From Methanolobus vulcani (lineage in GTDB: Archaea; Halobacteriota; Methanosarcinia; Methanosarcinales; Methanosarcinaceae), in assembly GCF_006546655.1 (NCBI RefSeq), contig NZ_VIAQ01000017.1, positions 117,820 through 181,819 of the forward strand: a stretch of 64,000 nt of DNA, given 5' to 3'. The stretch's first letter is position 1, and the number at the start of each line of letters is the position of its first letter. Positions 19,212 to 28,386 of the stretch are shown here, one piece after another. Position numbers and translations under genes: made by a program. Below the pieces are notes generated by a model. It ran no database searches and had not been told where the DNA came from. It saw only the letters and a list, made by a program, of their open reading frames with translations.

Positions 19212-19568
19212 TTGAAGAATGTAATAAGCAAAAGTTTCGAGATTAAGGACTATATGCTTGATAATACTGTAATGAATGGTTTCTGGATGAATCTCATTGA
19301 CAGGGAAAAACTGACCACTGAAGTTGTGTATTCTCCATCCGAAACTGCATCTTTCAATGTAGATGAAACTGAAAGACTTGTCACAAAAATTACAAAGAAA
19401 TGCGATCATTTCAAATCCCAGCTTCCTGAGAACGTAAATTGTGAAGTAGTTTTCAAGGACTTTGAAGATATGAAGTATTCAGCAAATGATGACGAGATTC
19501 AGTTTGATTCAAAAGAACTGGATGAAATCAGAGTAATCTACCGTTTCTGCGTCGGATACCATATCTGA
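19212..19568 (+). CDS. Hypothetical protein, 118 aa (TTG start)
   Basis: I do not recognise this gene. It is a small acidic soluble protein with no signal peptide. The frame opens with TTG; an AGGTG stretch (19200-19204) sits 7 bases upstream, which supports that start, although an ATG inside the frame at 19254 is possible. The C-terminal half (VNCEVVFKDFEDMKY and DEIRVIYRFCVGYHI) looks like alternating strands. It lies alone between the symporter and the convergent PKD-protein gene. Confidence 0.6.
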   Translation: MKNVISKSFEIKDYMLDNTVMNGFWMNLIDREKLTTEVVYSPSETASFNVDETERLVTKITKKCDHFKSQLPENVNCEVVFKDFEDMKYSANDDEIQFDSKELDEIRVIYRFCVGYHI

Positions 19569-19634
19569 CATTGTAATTTGATTTTAAAAAAGTAATTAAA
19601 AGGGCAAGATTGCCCTTTCTTGTGTTCTTAGTTA

Positions 19635-22106
19635 TTATTTCTGTTTTCTGCTCACAAGAATTGCAAGTGAAACAAACACAATTCCTGCAATTGCAGTGAA
19701 TCCAGGTGTGCCAGATGCTTCTTCCTCTGCAGGTTCCTCTACTTCTTCAACCACTGATGTTGATGCAGGAACCTGCTCAGAGGTTGGAGTAATTTCATCT
19801 CCCACAACTTCAAAGATTGAGAATCCGGGAGTTTCAGCATAGAAGTAGATGTATCCATTTTCTTCTCTTTCCTGATAAGTTGGCAGATCGTTCCACTGCT
19901 CACCATGATACCTACTCATACGGATGGTGGACACATCAATGTTGTTCTCTTCTATCCATTCACGGCTAACTTTGAAGCGAATCTGAATGTTGTCGGCACT
20001 GTTCGAGGAAATTGTACCTTCACTTCCAACATCAATGCTCATCATCTGGTAAGAGTTACCTGATGAAGTTGGAAGTCCTTCTGGAGAACTGGAAAGTACC
20101 TGAACCTTGGCAACTACAAGACCTTCATCGTTCTTGGCATCAAAGCTTACACCAAGTACTGGAGTTCCACTGTCAGATAAATCATAATTAACTTCCGAAC
20201 CTCCTGTGACACGCTTTACAGATGTGGCAGAGCTTGATACTATCTTAGGATCCTGTCCCTGACTTACTGATGCACGAACTCCATCGTCATCATCGGAACT
20301 TTCTTCTGTTGAAGGTGCAGCACTCACATTAATGTAATACAACTGGGTGCTGATATTACTACCAGCTACATTTGTAGCATTCAGTGTAACATTGTAGCTG
20401 CCTGCAGCGGTATAACTATGTGTTTGATTCTGGGAACTAGAATTGCTTCCGTCACCAAAGTCCCAAAGCCATGATGTTGGTGTGTTTGTGGACTGATCAG
20501 TAAAGGTTACAGACAATGGAGCAGTACCCGAAGTTACATCTGCTGTGAAGTTGGCAACCGGAGTAATATACACAGTAATGTAGGAGGTCTTTGTTGTAAC
20601 ATCACTGCCAGCAGGGTTTGTTGCATTCAAACTGACATTATAGGTTCCGGCTAATGCATAGGTGTGTATCGGACTTTGGGAAGTAGAATTGCTTCCATCA
20701 CCGAAATCCCAAGACCAGTTGCTTGGTATGTTGATTGAAAGATCGGTGAAGTTTACAGTTAACGGAGCTGCACCCTCAGTTACGTTGGTACTGAAATTGG
20801 AAACAGGAACTGCATAAGCAGTTATGTAAGAGAGCTGAGTGCTGACATTGCTGCCACCTGCTTTTGTTACATTCAAACTGACGTTATAAGTTCCTGCTGA
20901 TGTGTAGATGTGTATTGGGCTTTGATCTGTTGAAGTATTACCGTCACCGAAATCCCAAAACCAGTTTGTTGGTGTATTCGTTGAGAGATCCGTGAAATTC
21001 ACAGATAATGGAATTACACCTTCTGTCACATTTGCACTGAAGTTAGCAACAGGTGGTTCTGTAGCTGTTGTAAATGTTTGATTTACACAATAAGCTCCTG
21101 CAGCATTATTGTTATCCCAAGTCCTAACTTTCCAATAGTAAGTGGTATTCCAATCTAAAGCTGAACCTGCGTAAGAAATATCGGTTGAGGAATTGCTTTC
21201 AACCTTATCACTATCCCACATGTCACTTGCACCTTCAGTAGTACCAACAAGGATCTGATAAGCACCCTGTGAATCACCACTGTCATTATCTGAGAAAGTC
21301 CAGCTAAATTCAGGTGTTAAATCCGTTATGTTTGTGGCATTTATCTCCCCTTCACAAAGTGCTGAGGTTGGTGCATATGGAATGGTATTTGATACAAAAG
21401 ACTCACCTTCTATAAATACTACAGCATCAACTGCATGATCACCTTTATCAGCTATAGCAAATTTCATGTGATTAAGAGTATTTGCTTCCACTGTTGTACT
21501 GGCATGCAATATTATACTGAACCCATTAAAACAGTTGTTAAGAGGACCAGCTTCATAGTATGGACCCGTTCCTATATTGACAACACTTACCGGATTCCCA
21601 TCTGGTAGAAGTGCAATATTTTCTCCGTTGACAAAAAGCCCGAAAGCATCATCCCAATCACTGCTAAAGTCCTCTTCAGAACCGAAACGATAAGTAAATG
21701 CAATACCACTTTTTTCAGGCACAAAATCAAATTCAAGCACAATAGCATCGTATGTCTCCGCCCCTATAAGAGTAGTTAGATTTGCATCTCCCGGCTGACC
21801 TGTATTCGTATTCGCATTTACAGATATGTCTTCAGCAACATCTGAAACAACACCACAACTCATTACAACACCTGAATCAAAACCAAGATCACCGCCGTTA
21901 ATAAAACTGCCAATTGATTCATTTATACCTGTAACTGTGATATTAGATACCGTTACACTGCTGTTTTCGCCAAGTAATGTGTTTACAAGATCCGATGCAG
22001 CTATGTTGCTTGACAAATTTGTCACTTCTATTGTATATACTGCTCCAGCGTCCCCTATTCCTAAAAAAAGTAACAAAAGAACCGTGCCCAGAACCAGATA
22101 CTTCAT
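19635..22106 (-). CDS. Secreted surface protein: choice-of-anchor L, three PKD domains, PGF-pre-PGF, PGF-CTERM
   Basis: Cell-surface protein of 823 residues. An N-terminal signal peptide (about residues 1-22) is followed by a choice-of-anchor L domain (about 30-235, with FRFGSEED-type and DDAFGLFVNG motifs), a fibronectin-like segment (about 250-345), three PKD repeats each with W-x-WDFGDG (about 350-600), an acidic linker (ESSDDDDG), a PGF-pre-PGF domain (about 640-765) and a Glu-rich stretch. The C-terminus is a PGF-CTERM signal: TPGF, a hydrophobic helix and a basic end (SRKQK). In known systems archaeosortase ArtA cuts this signal and links the protein to lipid. It is likely an S-layer-associated adhesin. 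Many N-x-S/T sites suggest glycosylation. Confidence 0.9.
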   Translation of the reverse strand: MKYLVLGTVLLLLFLGIGDAGAVYTIEVTNLSSNIAASDLVNTLLGENSSVTVSNITVTGINESIGSFINGGDLGFDSGVVMSCGVVSDVAEDISVNANTNTGQPGDANLTTLIGAETYDAIVLEFDFVPEKSGIAFTYRFGSEEDFSSDWDDAFGLFVNGENIALLPDGNPVSVVNIGTGPYYEAGPLNNCFNGFSIILHASTTVEANTLNHMKFAIADKGDHAVDAVVFIEGESFVSNTIPYAPTSALCEGEINATNITDLTPEFSWTFSDNDSGDSQGAYQILVGTTEGASDMWDSDKVESNSSTDISYAGSALDWNTTYYWKVRTWDNNNAAGAYCVNQTFTTATEPPVANFSANVTEGVIPLSVNFTDLSTNTPTNWFWDFGDGNTSTDQSPIHIYTSAGTYNVSLNVTKAGGSNVSTQLSYITAYAVPVSNFSTNVTEGAAPLTVNFTDLSINIPSNWSWDFGDGSNSTSQSPIHTYALAGTYNVSLNATNPAGSDVTTKTSYITVYITPVANFTADVTSGTAPLSVTFTDQSTNTPTSWLWDFGDGSNSSSQNQTHSYTAAGSYNVTLNATNVAGSNISTQLYYINVSAAPSTEESSDDDDGVRASVSQGQDPKIVSSSATSVKRVTGGSEVNYDLSDSGTPVLGVSFDAKNDEGLVVAKVQVLSSSPEGLPTSSGNSYQMMSIDVGSEGTISSNSADNIQIRFKVSREWIEENNIDVSTIRMSRYHGEQWNDLPTYQEREENGYIYFYAETPGFSIFEVVGDEITPTSEQVPASTSVVEEVEEPAEEEASGTPGFTAIAGIVFVSLAILVSRKQK

Positions 22107-22515
22107 ATTAGAGTCTCCTGCAAAAGGTTCTGATTTATGGTTATATCGAATAAAGTCTGTACATTTAACTGATAATTTAGTATGGAATGTAATTTCATAA
22201 TATGCAAATAAACATCCAAAATATCTTCTCCATAGTTGTTATAGAATAAAATGATATGTTAACATTATCAGTCCATAATTATATATATTTCTTTTTATAT
22301 GGACGAGAGTATTATAACCGGGTCAGTTATCAAATCTTAAAAACCTGATTTTGCATAATTAACGAGTAAATAGCAAAAGAATATTTTTAAAAAATAGTAA
22401 CAACTGTACTAAAAAAAGATGTTATAATAAAATTGACCCTATTCTAAATATCAATAAATAGAATAATAGATCGTTTTACGATCCTTTATATTTTAGTTAT
22501 GACTCCTCTAATGAA
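22107..22515. other. AT-rich intergenic region upstream of the PKD surface protein
   Basis: 409 bases with no credible gene. It holds the upstream region of the surface-protein gene, including TATA-like runs near 22280-22300. A small hairpin GATCGT-TTT-ACGATC at 22469-22483 lies just beyond the stop of the Fe-S protein gene and may be its terminator. A TGTTAACA octamer at about 22257 also occurs near the symporter promoters. Confidence 0.5.
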
Positions 22516-23622
22516 TCAAAAGAGATTTATTCCAAGCACACTCTCAGCCAGCAGCACCGAAACATCCTTTATCTTCATTTCCTCGTCCCTGGACTTGCAG
22601 GCTCCTGACATGTGATGCACACAGAAAGGACAATATGAAGCAAGCATGTCAGCCTTATCCTTATAACTCTGCACCGTCAGCATGGCGATGTCATTTGCAA
22701 TATCCGGGAAGTTTGGTTTAAGACCGGCAGGTCCTCCGCAGCATACCTGTTTGCCGTCAAAGAGTTCATTGGTCCTCACACCCATGCTTTCAAGGATAAT
22801 TCGTGGGACATCCTTTGAATCTCTCATAGGACAGGCATCCCTGACAGCAACAGTAAGGTCAAGCTTCTCTGGTTTTAGCGTACCATCTGCTATCATATCC
22901 TTAAACACATTAAGGGAATGCTCAACCTCAAAATTCAGTTCACGGTAGAGCTTAGGATACTCTTTACCAAGTACCATATAACAACCAGGACATGAAGCTA
23001 TAACCTTCTTCACTCCCAGTGACTCAATGTAATCCACAAACTTCTTTGCATGCTCAGCAGCCTGCTCAAAATGACCACTATCAATGAGGAAAAGTCCGCA
23101 GCATTTCTCCTCCTTCAGTATCATTGGTCTTATTCCTGCATGATTGAGCAGGCGAATAGTAGCTCTGGCAACTTCCTGCTGGCTGTATGATACCCAGCAG
23201 CCTGCCATGTAAGCAATCTCGGAACTTTCAGCAAGGTCAAGGTCATCAGTTATCCAGTCAAACCTCTTTGAAGGATCCTTGGCTCCCGGACTGTTGTGCT
23301 CAACGATGTTATTTGAGATGGCTGTGGTCTTTGCAGGCTCCCTTCCCTGTTTCGCCAGCAGTTCCCTCTCATACTGGATGATATCGGTTATTGGGATATT
23401 TACCGGGCAAACATCATCACATGCACCGCAGCGTGATGAAAGATAGATGTTGTCGTACTCTTCCTGCGTAAGTTCTTCACCTGCAACTACCTTTGCCAGA
23501 GACTCGATCTTGCCCTGCGGAGTGTAAATATTACCTTCTGTAACCTTATTCACAGGACATACATCCCAGCATTTCTTACAGTCAATACAGTTACTTACCT
23601 CAAGTTCGAATTTTTGCATCAT
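22516..23622 (-). CDS. Fe-S oxidoreductase with ferredoxin and two CCG domains (HdrD/GlpC-like)
   Basis: Electron-transfer protein of 368 residues. The N-terminus has two [4Fe-4S] motifs (CIDCKKCWDVCPVNK and CGACDDVCPVNIP). Two cysteine-rich CCG domains follow, the first with KCCGLFLIDSG and SCPGC, the second with VCCGGPAGLK and YCPFCVHH. This is the architecture of HdrD/HdrB-type disulfide reductase and GlpC subunits, but the redox partner is unknown. I chose the ATG at 23622 (ATGATG after AAAGGTGA). A further in-frame ATG at 23640 would overlap the upstream DUF523 gene by 11 bases. Probably co-transcribed with that gene. Confidence 0.85.
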   Translation of the reverse strand: MMQKFELEVSNCIDCKKCWDVCPVNKVTEGNIYTPQGKIESLAKVVAGEELTQEEYDNIYLSSRCGACDDVCPVNIPITDIIQYERELLAKQGREPAKTTAISNNIVEHNSPGAKDPSKRFDWITDDLDLAESSEIAYMAGCWVSYSQQEVARATIRLLNHAGIRPMILKEEKCCGLFLIDSGHFEQAAEHAKKFVDYIESLGVKKVIASCPGCYMVLGKEYPKLYRELNFEVEHSLNVFKDMIADGTLKPEKLDLTVAVRDACPMRDSKDVPRIILESMGVRTNELFDGKQVCCGGPAGLKPNFPDIANDIAMLTVQSYKDKADMLASYCPFCVHHMSGACKSRDEEMKIKDVSVLLAESVLGINLF

Positions 23623-23629
23623 TTCACCT

Positions 23630-24607
23630 TTAAATACCATTCATATGCCAGTAATCTTTCTCTCTGTTCTCATCTGCCGGTGCTTTTAGCTCCTCCGGAT
23701 AAGGGTACAGGAATCTGTCATTATATGATTCTTCGACAAGAGCCCTGAAAGAGAACATCCTCAAAACTTCAATTACAGCATCCCAGCTAATCCTGTTATC
23801 GGCATAACGTCCCAGCATTTTCTCAAAGAAAGAACTCTCATTATTGTCTTTGTCACCAGAAATTAAGAACATCTTCCTTGCAGCTTCAATTTTCAGATAT
23901 TCAGAACCCGGTTTTCGAAGAGTTTCTTTCAAAAGTGAACCATACTCTTCAAATACCTGACCTGATTTCCCGGCACCTCCAAGCAGCCCGGACATCTTAT
24001 CAAACAACGCCGGGTTGTAAGACATGAAAAGAAAACGATTTTTCCTGTGAAAATCCATTAACCTATCAGTTGAAGCCTGATCCTTTATCTGCCTGAAATC
24101 TGCAAAGGCATAGAGACCTGTCAGGAAATGATGCCTGATGCGTGGGTTAAGCAGTCGTTCACTTTCCTCTATGGGATATCCACGATACCGGTCGATAACA
24201 TGACCTGCAAAAAAGCCTGCAGACCTTTCGACAACGGGAGACATTTCAGCCTTAGAATATACCTTCACATTTCCAAGACCCATGCTCGGGGAAAGCCCCT
24301 TAAAAATAAAACCGTCAACTTCTCCCAGACCATCGAGGAACTTTTCAGCAAAAGAATTCATTTTCTCAGTAAGATCAAGACCTGATTTTGGCTGGATTAG
24401 TCTGTATTCATCATTGATTTTGATGATCCGTAAGGATTCTCTGGGAACACCAAGACCGATTTCAACTTCCGGACAGACTGTTTTGATATCTGCAAATGGC
24501 ATCAGATCACGAACAATGGGGGAACTTACCTTCTGTCCATTAAATCTTACCTTATCAAACTCGAGACATCTACTTACCAGAAGCACCGGTCTTGGAAACT
24601 CTTCCAT
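23630..24607 (-). CDS. DUF523 and DUF1722 domain protein
   Basis: 325 residues. The N-terminal ~150 residues match DUF523, the family of the Fe-S thiouracil desulfidase TudS; residues ~180-300 match DUF1722 (YbgA-like, with LTGLYAFADFR and YKFMSYNP-like segments). Two of the three cysteines expected to hold the TudS-type cluster are present: C14 in VSRCLEFDKVRFNG and C45 in KTVCPEVEIGLG. The third position, usually SPSCG, reads SPSMG (Met109). It sits directly upstream of the Fe-S oxidoreductase gene. Function is not established; a sulfur or nucleobase role is only suggested by family. Confidence 0.8.
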   Translation of the reverse strand: MEEFPRPVLLVSRCLEFDKVRFNGQKVSSPIVRDLMPFADIKTVCPEVEIGLGVPRESLRIIKINDEYRLIQPKSGLDLTEKMNSFAEKFLDGLGEVDGFIFKGLSPSMGLGNVKVYSKAEMSPVVERSAGFFAGHVIDRYRGYPIEESERLLNPRIRHHFLTGLYAFADFRQIKDQASTDRLMDFHRKNRFLFMSYNPALFDKMSGLLGGAGKSGQVFEEYGSLLKETLRKPGSEYLKIEAARKMFLISGDKDNNESSFFEKMLGRYADNRISWDAVIEVLRMFSFRALVEESYNDRFLYPYPEELKAPADENREKDYWHMNGI

Positions 24608-24637
24608 GTTAATAACATAGTAACTGATGGATTATAA

Positions 24638-26167
24638 TTATGACCTTGATCTCTTACCTTTGCCCTTCTTTTTAGCCTTGCCAGCTTTTTTCTTTTCATC
24701 CTTTACAGCAAAGGATTCCAGCAACACTACCATGAAATCCCAGATCTTCCTGATAGAAGGGATATGAAGACATTCATCAGGTGAATGAGGATTTTTTATT
24801 GTAGGTCCAAAGGATATCATATCCATGGTCTCAAACTTTGAGCCGATAACAGCACATTCCAGACCTGCATGTATAACCTCTATCTTTGCCTTTTCACCGA
24901 AAACAGATGAATAAACTTCCATGCAGCGTTTCAGTAAAGGAGAAGACATATCAGGCTGCCAGGCAGGATAACCTGAATTATGTTCATAATCTGCACCGTA
25001 CTTCTTTGCTACGGATTCAATTGAGGAAGTGAGAGCTGCAAGTCCTGAATCAACGGAACTACGCTGGCTTGAGAGAACTACAAGCTTTCCGTCTTTGATG
25101 TTAATCGTAGCCAGATTACTTGAGGTTTCAACAAGTCCTTCTATGTCAGCTGACATTGAAGCAACTCCATGTGGAAGCTCCTGCAAAAGTCCGATGATCC
25201 GGGATGAAGTTTCAGAATCTATTGACTCCGTTATTTCTTTTTGAGAATCCAAAGAAGGAGAAGAAAATTCATCTATTCTAATAGCAAGCCCGGTTTCGAT
25301 CTCTGAATAATCTGACTTCATTTCGTTTTCAAGATCAGATATGAGTTTAGATAATTCTTCTTGCTTACCAGCCGTAACAGCTACAGTAGCCTGAGCATAA
25401 CGTGGAATTGCATTATGAGCAGATCCAGCTTTTATATCTATAATTCTAATATCCATCCTATCGGCAATTGAGCTTAATGCTCCTGCAATCAGTTTATTGG
25501 CGTTTGCACGATTTTCATGAATATCCACACCTGAATGACCACCCACAAGACCATCAACCACCAGGTTAAAAGTTATCATGTTTTCAGGCAGAGGTGAAAC
25601 ATCAACTGGCATGCTTATTGTAGTGTTAAGTCCTCCGGCACATCCGACAGTGAAAACACCCTCATCCTCTGAATCCACATTGAGCAGTATTTCCCCGGAG
25701 ATGAAATCAGGTGTAAGGGCGTTGGCTCCGGTAAGCCCTGTTTCCTCATCCACCGTAAAGAGAAGTTCAAGTGGAGGGTGTTTTAAGCTTTTGTCTTCTG
25801 CCAGTGCAAGTGCAATGGCAATTGCTATGCCGTTGTCAGCACCCAGAGTTGTTCCCTGTGCTCTAAGCCACTCACCATCCACAACAGGAATTATCGGATT
25901 CTTGGTGAAATCATGATCACTGTCCTGTGTCTTCTCGCAGACCATGTCCATGTGACCCTGTATCACAATTGAAGGCAGATACTCACATCCTTTTGAACCC
26001 GGCACTCCGATAACAATATTGTTCACACTATCGAACTTCACACTAAAACCATGGTGCAATGCCCACTGTTTAAGCCACATGGCTATCTTTTCCTCATTCT
26101 TGGAGCATCTGGGTATGCTGCAAACTTCCCTGAAATGTGAAAGTATTCGTTCTGTGATCTCGTCCAT
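24638..26167 (-). CDS. pepD: Aminoacyl-histidine dipeptidase (PepD/M20C-type)
   Basis: Zinc-dependent dipeptidase of the M20 family, 509 residues. Metal-site motifs are IQGHMDMVCEK near residue 72, GADNGIAIA near 112, and FTVDEETGLTGA near 140, plus the C-terminal HAGLECAVIGSKF and HSPDECLHI. It probably hydrolyses small peptides in the cytosol. The end is unusual: a lysine/arginine-rich tail of about 20 residues (KKKAGKAKKKGKGKR) that is not part of the catalytic fold and may bind nucleic acid or membrane. Confidence 0.92.
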   Translation of the reverse strand: MDEITERILSHFREVCSIPRCSKNEEKIAMWLKQWALHHGFSVKFDSVNNIVIGVPGSKGCEYLPSIVIQGHMDMVCEKTQDSDHDFTKNPIIPVVDGEWLRAQGTTLGADNGIAIAIALALAEDKSLKHPPLELLFTVDEETGLTGANALTPDFISGEILLNVDSEDEGVFTVGCAGGLNTTISMPVDVSPLPENMITFNLVVDGLVGGHSGVDIHENRANANKLIAGALSSIADRMDIRIIDIKAGSAHNAIPRYAQATVAVTAGKQEELSKLISDLENEMKSDYSEIETGLAIRIDEFSSPSLDSQKEITESIDSETSSRIIGLLQELPHGVASMSADIEGLVETSSNLATINIKDGKLVVLSSQRSSVDSGLAALTSSIESVAKKYGADYEHNSGYPAWQPDMSSPLLKRCMEVYSSVFGEKAKIEVIHAGLECAVIGSKFETMDMISFGPTIKNPHSPDECLHIPSIRKIWDFMVVLLESFAVKDEKKKAGKAKKKGKGKRSRS

Positions 26168-26329
26168 GGTCCTTACCTGCCATTACGCTATTATTAATGA
26201 AAATAATCCTTGTCAATATTACAATTAACTGCCTGTTTTGTATAAAAATATCACACAACAAAGATAAGAACGATCTTGATAATCTCATTTTATAGAAAAT
26301 ACACAAATACGTGATTATGAGTGACTAAC

Positions 26330-26872
26330 ATGAGCTATTATGATACTATCAGTGTTATCTTAGGTGATATCGTAGAGCAGGAAGTTGATGCAATTGTGAA
26401 TGCAGCTAACAATTCCCTGCTTGGAGGAGGAGGCGTTGACGGTGCAATTCATCTTGCAGCAAGTCCGGAACTCCTTGAGGAATGTCGGACTCTTGGTGGA
26501 TGCCCTACCGGCGAGGCAAAGATCACTAAAGGATATCTTCTGCCTGCTAAATGGGTGATACATACAGTTGGCCCTATCTGGAATGGAGGACATAATCAGG
26601 AGGATGAGCTTCTTGTCAGTGCTTACAGGAATTCGCTTCTGCTGGCAGAGGAATATGATATCAAAAGTATCGCATTCCCTGGAATTAGCATTGGAGCCTA
26701 TGGATTTCCGGTAGAAAGAGCATCCGTACTGGCAGTGAGAACAATTCTTGAACACATGAAAAATGGTGGAAAGCTTGAAGATATAAGGCTTATCTGCTTT
26801 AATGATGAAGCCTATCATTCTTACTCAAATGCACTTGAACTTGCTGTATCATACATATACATTAATGAATAA
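26330..26872 (+). CDS. Macro domain protein (O-acetyl-ADP-ribose deacetylase-like)
   Basis: 180-residue single macro domain, predicted to remove or bind ADP-ribose groups. Motifs are [33 protein letters not shown] (the substrate loop), [22 protein letters not shown] and [10 protein letters not shown]. This is the MacroD-type pattern with the catalytic-loop glycines intact. The frame can also begin at a GTG three codons upstream (26321). It stands alone. Confidence 0.9.
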   Translation: MSYYDTISVILGDIVEQEVDAIVNAANNSLLGGGGVDGAIHLAASPELLEECRTLGGCPTGEAKITKGYLLPAKWVIHTVGPIWNGGHNQEDELLVSAYRNSLLLAEEYDIKSIAFPGISIGAYGFPVERASVLAVRTILEHMKNGGKLEDIRLICFNDEAYHSYSNALELAVSYIYINE

Positions 26873-26957
26873 ATAAAATACGTGATACATCATTATTATT
26901 AGAATTAGTACATCATACACATACAATACCTATTTGTAATATGAACTTAAGGTAGAC

Positions 26958-27141
26958 ATATAAAAAGTTTGGTTCAGACATAAAATAACCAGACTTAAAG
27001 AGCCTTGCAGGCTTAACACTTATCGTGTGGTGCGGTAGGTTGGAAAAATGGTTGGTGGTTACCGGAGTTATCCGGTTTGCAGACCCGTGGAACAGGGTTC
27101 CTTACAAGATGTGGAATCCTGTTCAAGTCACTCTTTTGTTG
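26958..27141 (+). ncRNA. Candidate structured non-coding RNA with its own TATA box
   Basis: A TATA element (ATATAAAA, 26958-26965) is followed by about 150 bases without a reading frame that fold into consecutive perfect stems: AGCCT/AGGCT (27001-27013), ACAC/GTGT (27016-27028), ACCGGA/TCCGGT with a GTTA loop (27061-27076), and a 12-bp stem 27090-27101 with 27113-27124 (one G-U pair). A T-rich stretch follows at 27132-27141. The region is more GC-rich than its surroundings, typical of archaeal stable RNAs. I could not match it to tRNA, SRP RNA, RNase P RNA or a clear box C/D or H/ACA guide. Confidence 0.5.
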
Positions 27142-27210
27142 TATTAATATGACTTCCGTTAGCCAGGCTTATTCATAAATCATTTATCCAAATGTTACAT
27201 ACTAAAACCC

Positions 27211-27918
27211 ATGAGCCTGCTTATCGTTAAGAACATTACCAGGGAAGGACCCGGGATACTGGAAAATATACTAAAGGAAAACAACATTGATTTCCATGTC
27301 GTTGATCTGGATGCAGGAGATAATCTTCCTGAACCTGACAATTACTCTGCAGTTATTGTATTTGGTGGACCTGACAGCGCCAATGACAAAACTATAAAAA
27401 TAGAACAAGAACTTGCAATGATAAAAAAAGCAATTGACCTTAATATTCCATACCTTGGCATCTGTCTTGGAATGCAGACACTTGCAAAATCTCAGGGAGC
27501 TGTTGTTCGCAAAAATGAAGTAAGGGAAATCGGGTTTAAAGCTGAAGATGGAGAGTATTATTCTGTCAATATTGAAGGCGAATATACAAACGATCCCCTG
27601 TTTTATAGGCTTGGAAATCCCCTTAAGATATTCCACCTGCACGGTGAAACCATTGATCTTACTGATAAAATTGAATTAATGGCTACTGGAAAATACTGTA
27701 AAAACCAGATAATCAAAGTCAGTAGCAATGCCTATGGAATTCAGGGTCATTTTGAGCTTACACCTGAAATGTTCAATGTCTGGCTGGACAACGATCCTGA
27801 ACTTATGGAACTTGACAGGAACATGCTTTTGCAGGATTTCGATGAACTTGCACTCGAATACAGGAACAACGGTCACACACTTTTCAGCAATTTCCTAAAA
27901 ATAGCAGGATTACTCTGA
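27211..27918 (+). CDS. Class I glutamine amidotransferase (GMP synthase-like)
   Basis: 235 residues. The fold is a triad amidotransferase: FGGPDS oxyanion loop, nucleophile C85 in GICLGMQT, and catalytic His/Glu in GIQGHFELTPE. It resembles the stand-alone GMP synthase-like GATase family rather than GuaA itself: it is longer than the ~190-residue GuaA subunit and has a C-terminal helical extension. The ammonia acceptor is unknown. It follows the candidate RNA by 70 bases. Confidence 0.82.
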   Translation: MSLLIVKNITREGPGILENILKENNIDFHVVDLDAGDNLPEPDNYSAVIVFGGPDSANDKTIKIEQELAMIKKAIDLNIPYLGICLGMQTLAKSQGAVVRKNEVREIGFKAEDGEYYSVNIEGEYTNDPLFYRLGNPLKIFHLHGETIDLTDKIELMATGKYCKNQIIKVSSNAYGIQGHFELTPEMFNVWLDNDPELMELDRNMLLQDFDELALEYRNNGHTLFSNFLKIAGLL

Positions 27919-27980
27919 CCCTGGTAAATAATCAAAACTTTTTTTATGCACATCTGGAAAAAACTGGAGCTTTCCATTAA

Positions 27981-28296
27981 ATGCTCATAGATTCATATAC
28001 AACTGAAGAAACTGTTGCAGCATTGGCTATATGCTTAAAAGATAGCGAAAAAATAATCGGTTCCTGTGGATTTGCTGCGGTTGAATTCTCAAAAGACACA
28101 TAATATGTTATGCACTTAAACCGGATTTCAGGAACAATGGATATGCTACCGAAGCCATGAAAAATTGATTCAATATATGATACTTGTTCTTGATATTGAA
28201 AGAATCTGCATTTATTTTCATCCTCAAAACATTGCATCCATGAATCTTGCAAAAAGAATATTTTTCAATAACCAACTGGCTTTTGTGGAGCGATAA
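27981..28296 (+). pseudogene. Decayed GNAT acetyltransferase (RimJ-like) remnant
   Basis: Three plus-strand reading frames together spell a GNAT domain: KIIGSCGFAAVEF (first frame), then YALKPDFRNNGYATEAM, the acetyl-CoA motif A (second frame), then IERICIYFHPQNIASMNLAKR (third frame), ending in TAA at 28296. At least two frameshifts and internal stops separate the pieces. The start ATG is at 27981. No single frame can give a functional enzyme. This fills the gap 27919-28392 together with the promoter of the next gene. Confidence 0.7.
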
Positions 28297-28343
28297 CTGT
28301 AGATTATCAGCCTTAATGCTAAAGACAAAAATAAAATAATAAA

Positions 28344-28362
28344 GTTTAAATATATATAAACT
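28344..28362 (+). promoter_or_regulatory. TATA box region of the cohesin-like gene
   Basis: TTTAAATATATATAAAC, a strong archaeal TATA element, lies about 35-45 bases upstream of the first start codon of the secreted cohesin-like protein. Confidence 0.55.
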
Positions 28363-28386
28363 AATTTATTTTTTGCGGTTTCAGGT

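Noticed and set aside
22257..22264. TGTTAACA upstream of the PKD protein as part of the symporter regulon
   Set aside because: A single copy is expected by chance at this base composition.
26958..27141. tRNA gene in the candidate RNA region (GTTCAAGTC resembles a T-loop)
   Set aside because: No flanking 5-bp T stem, acceptor stem or anticodon arm can be formed.
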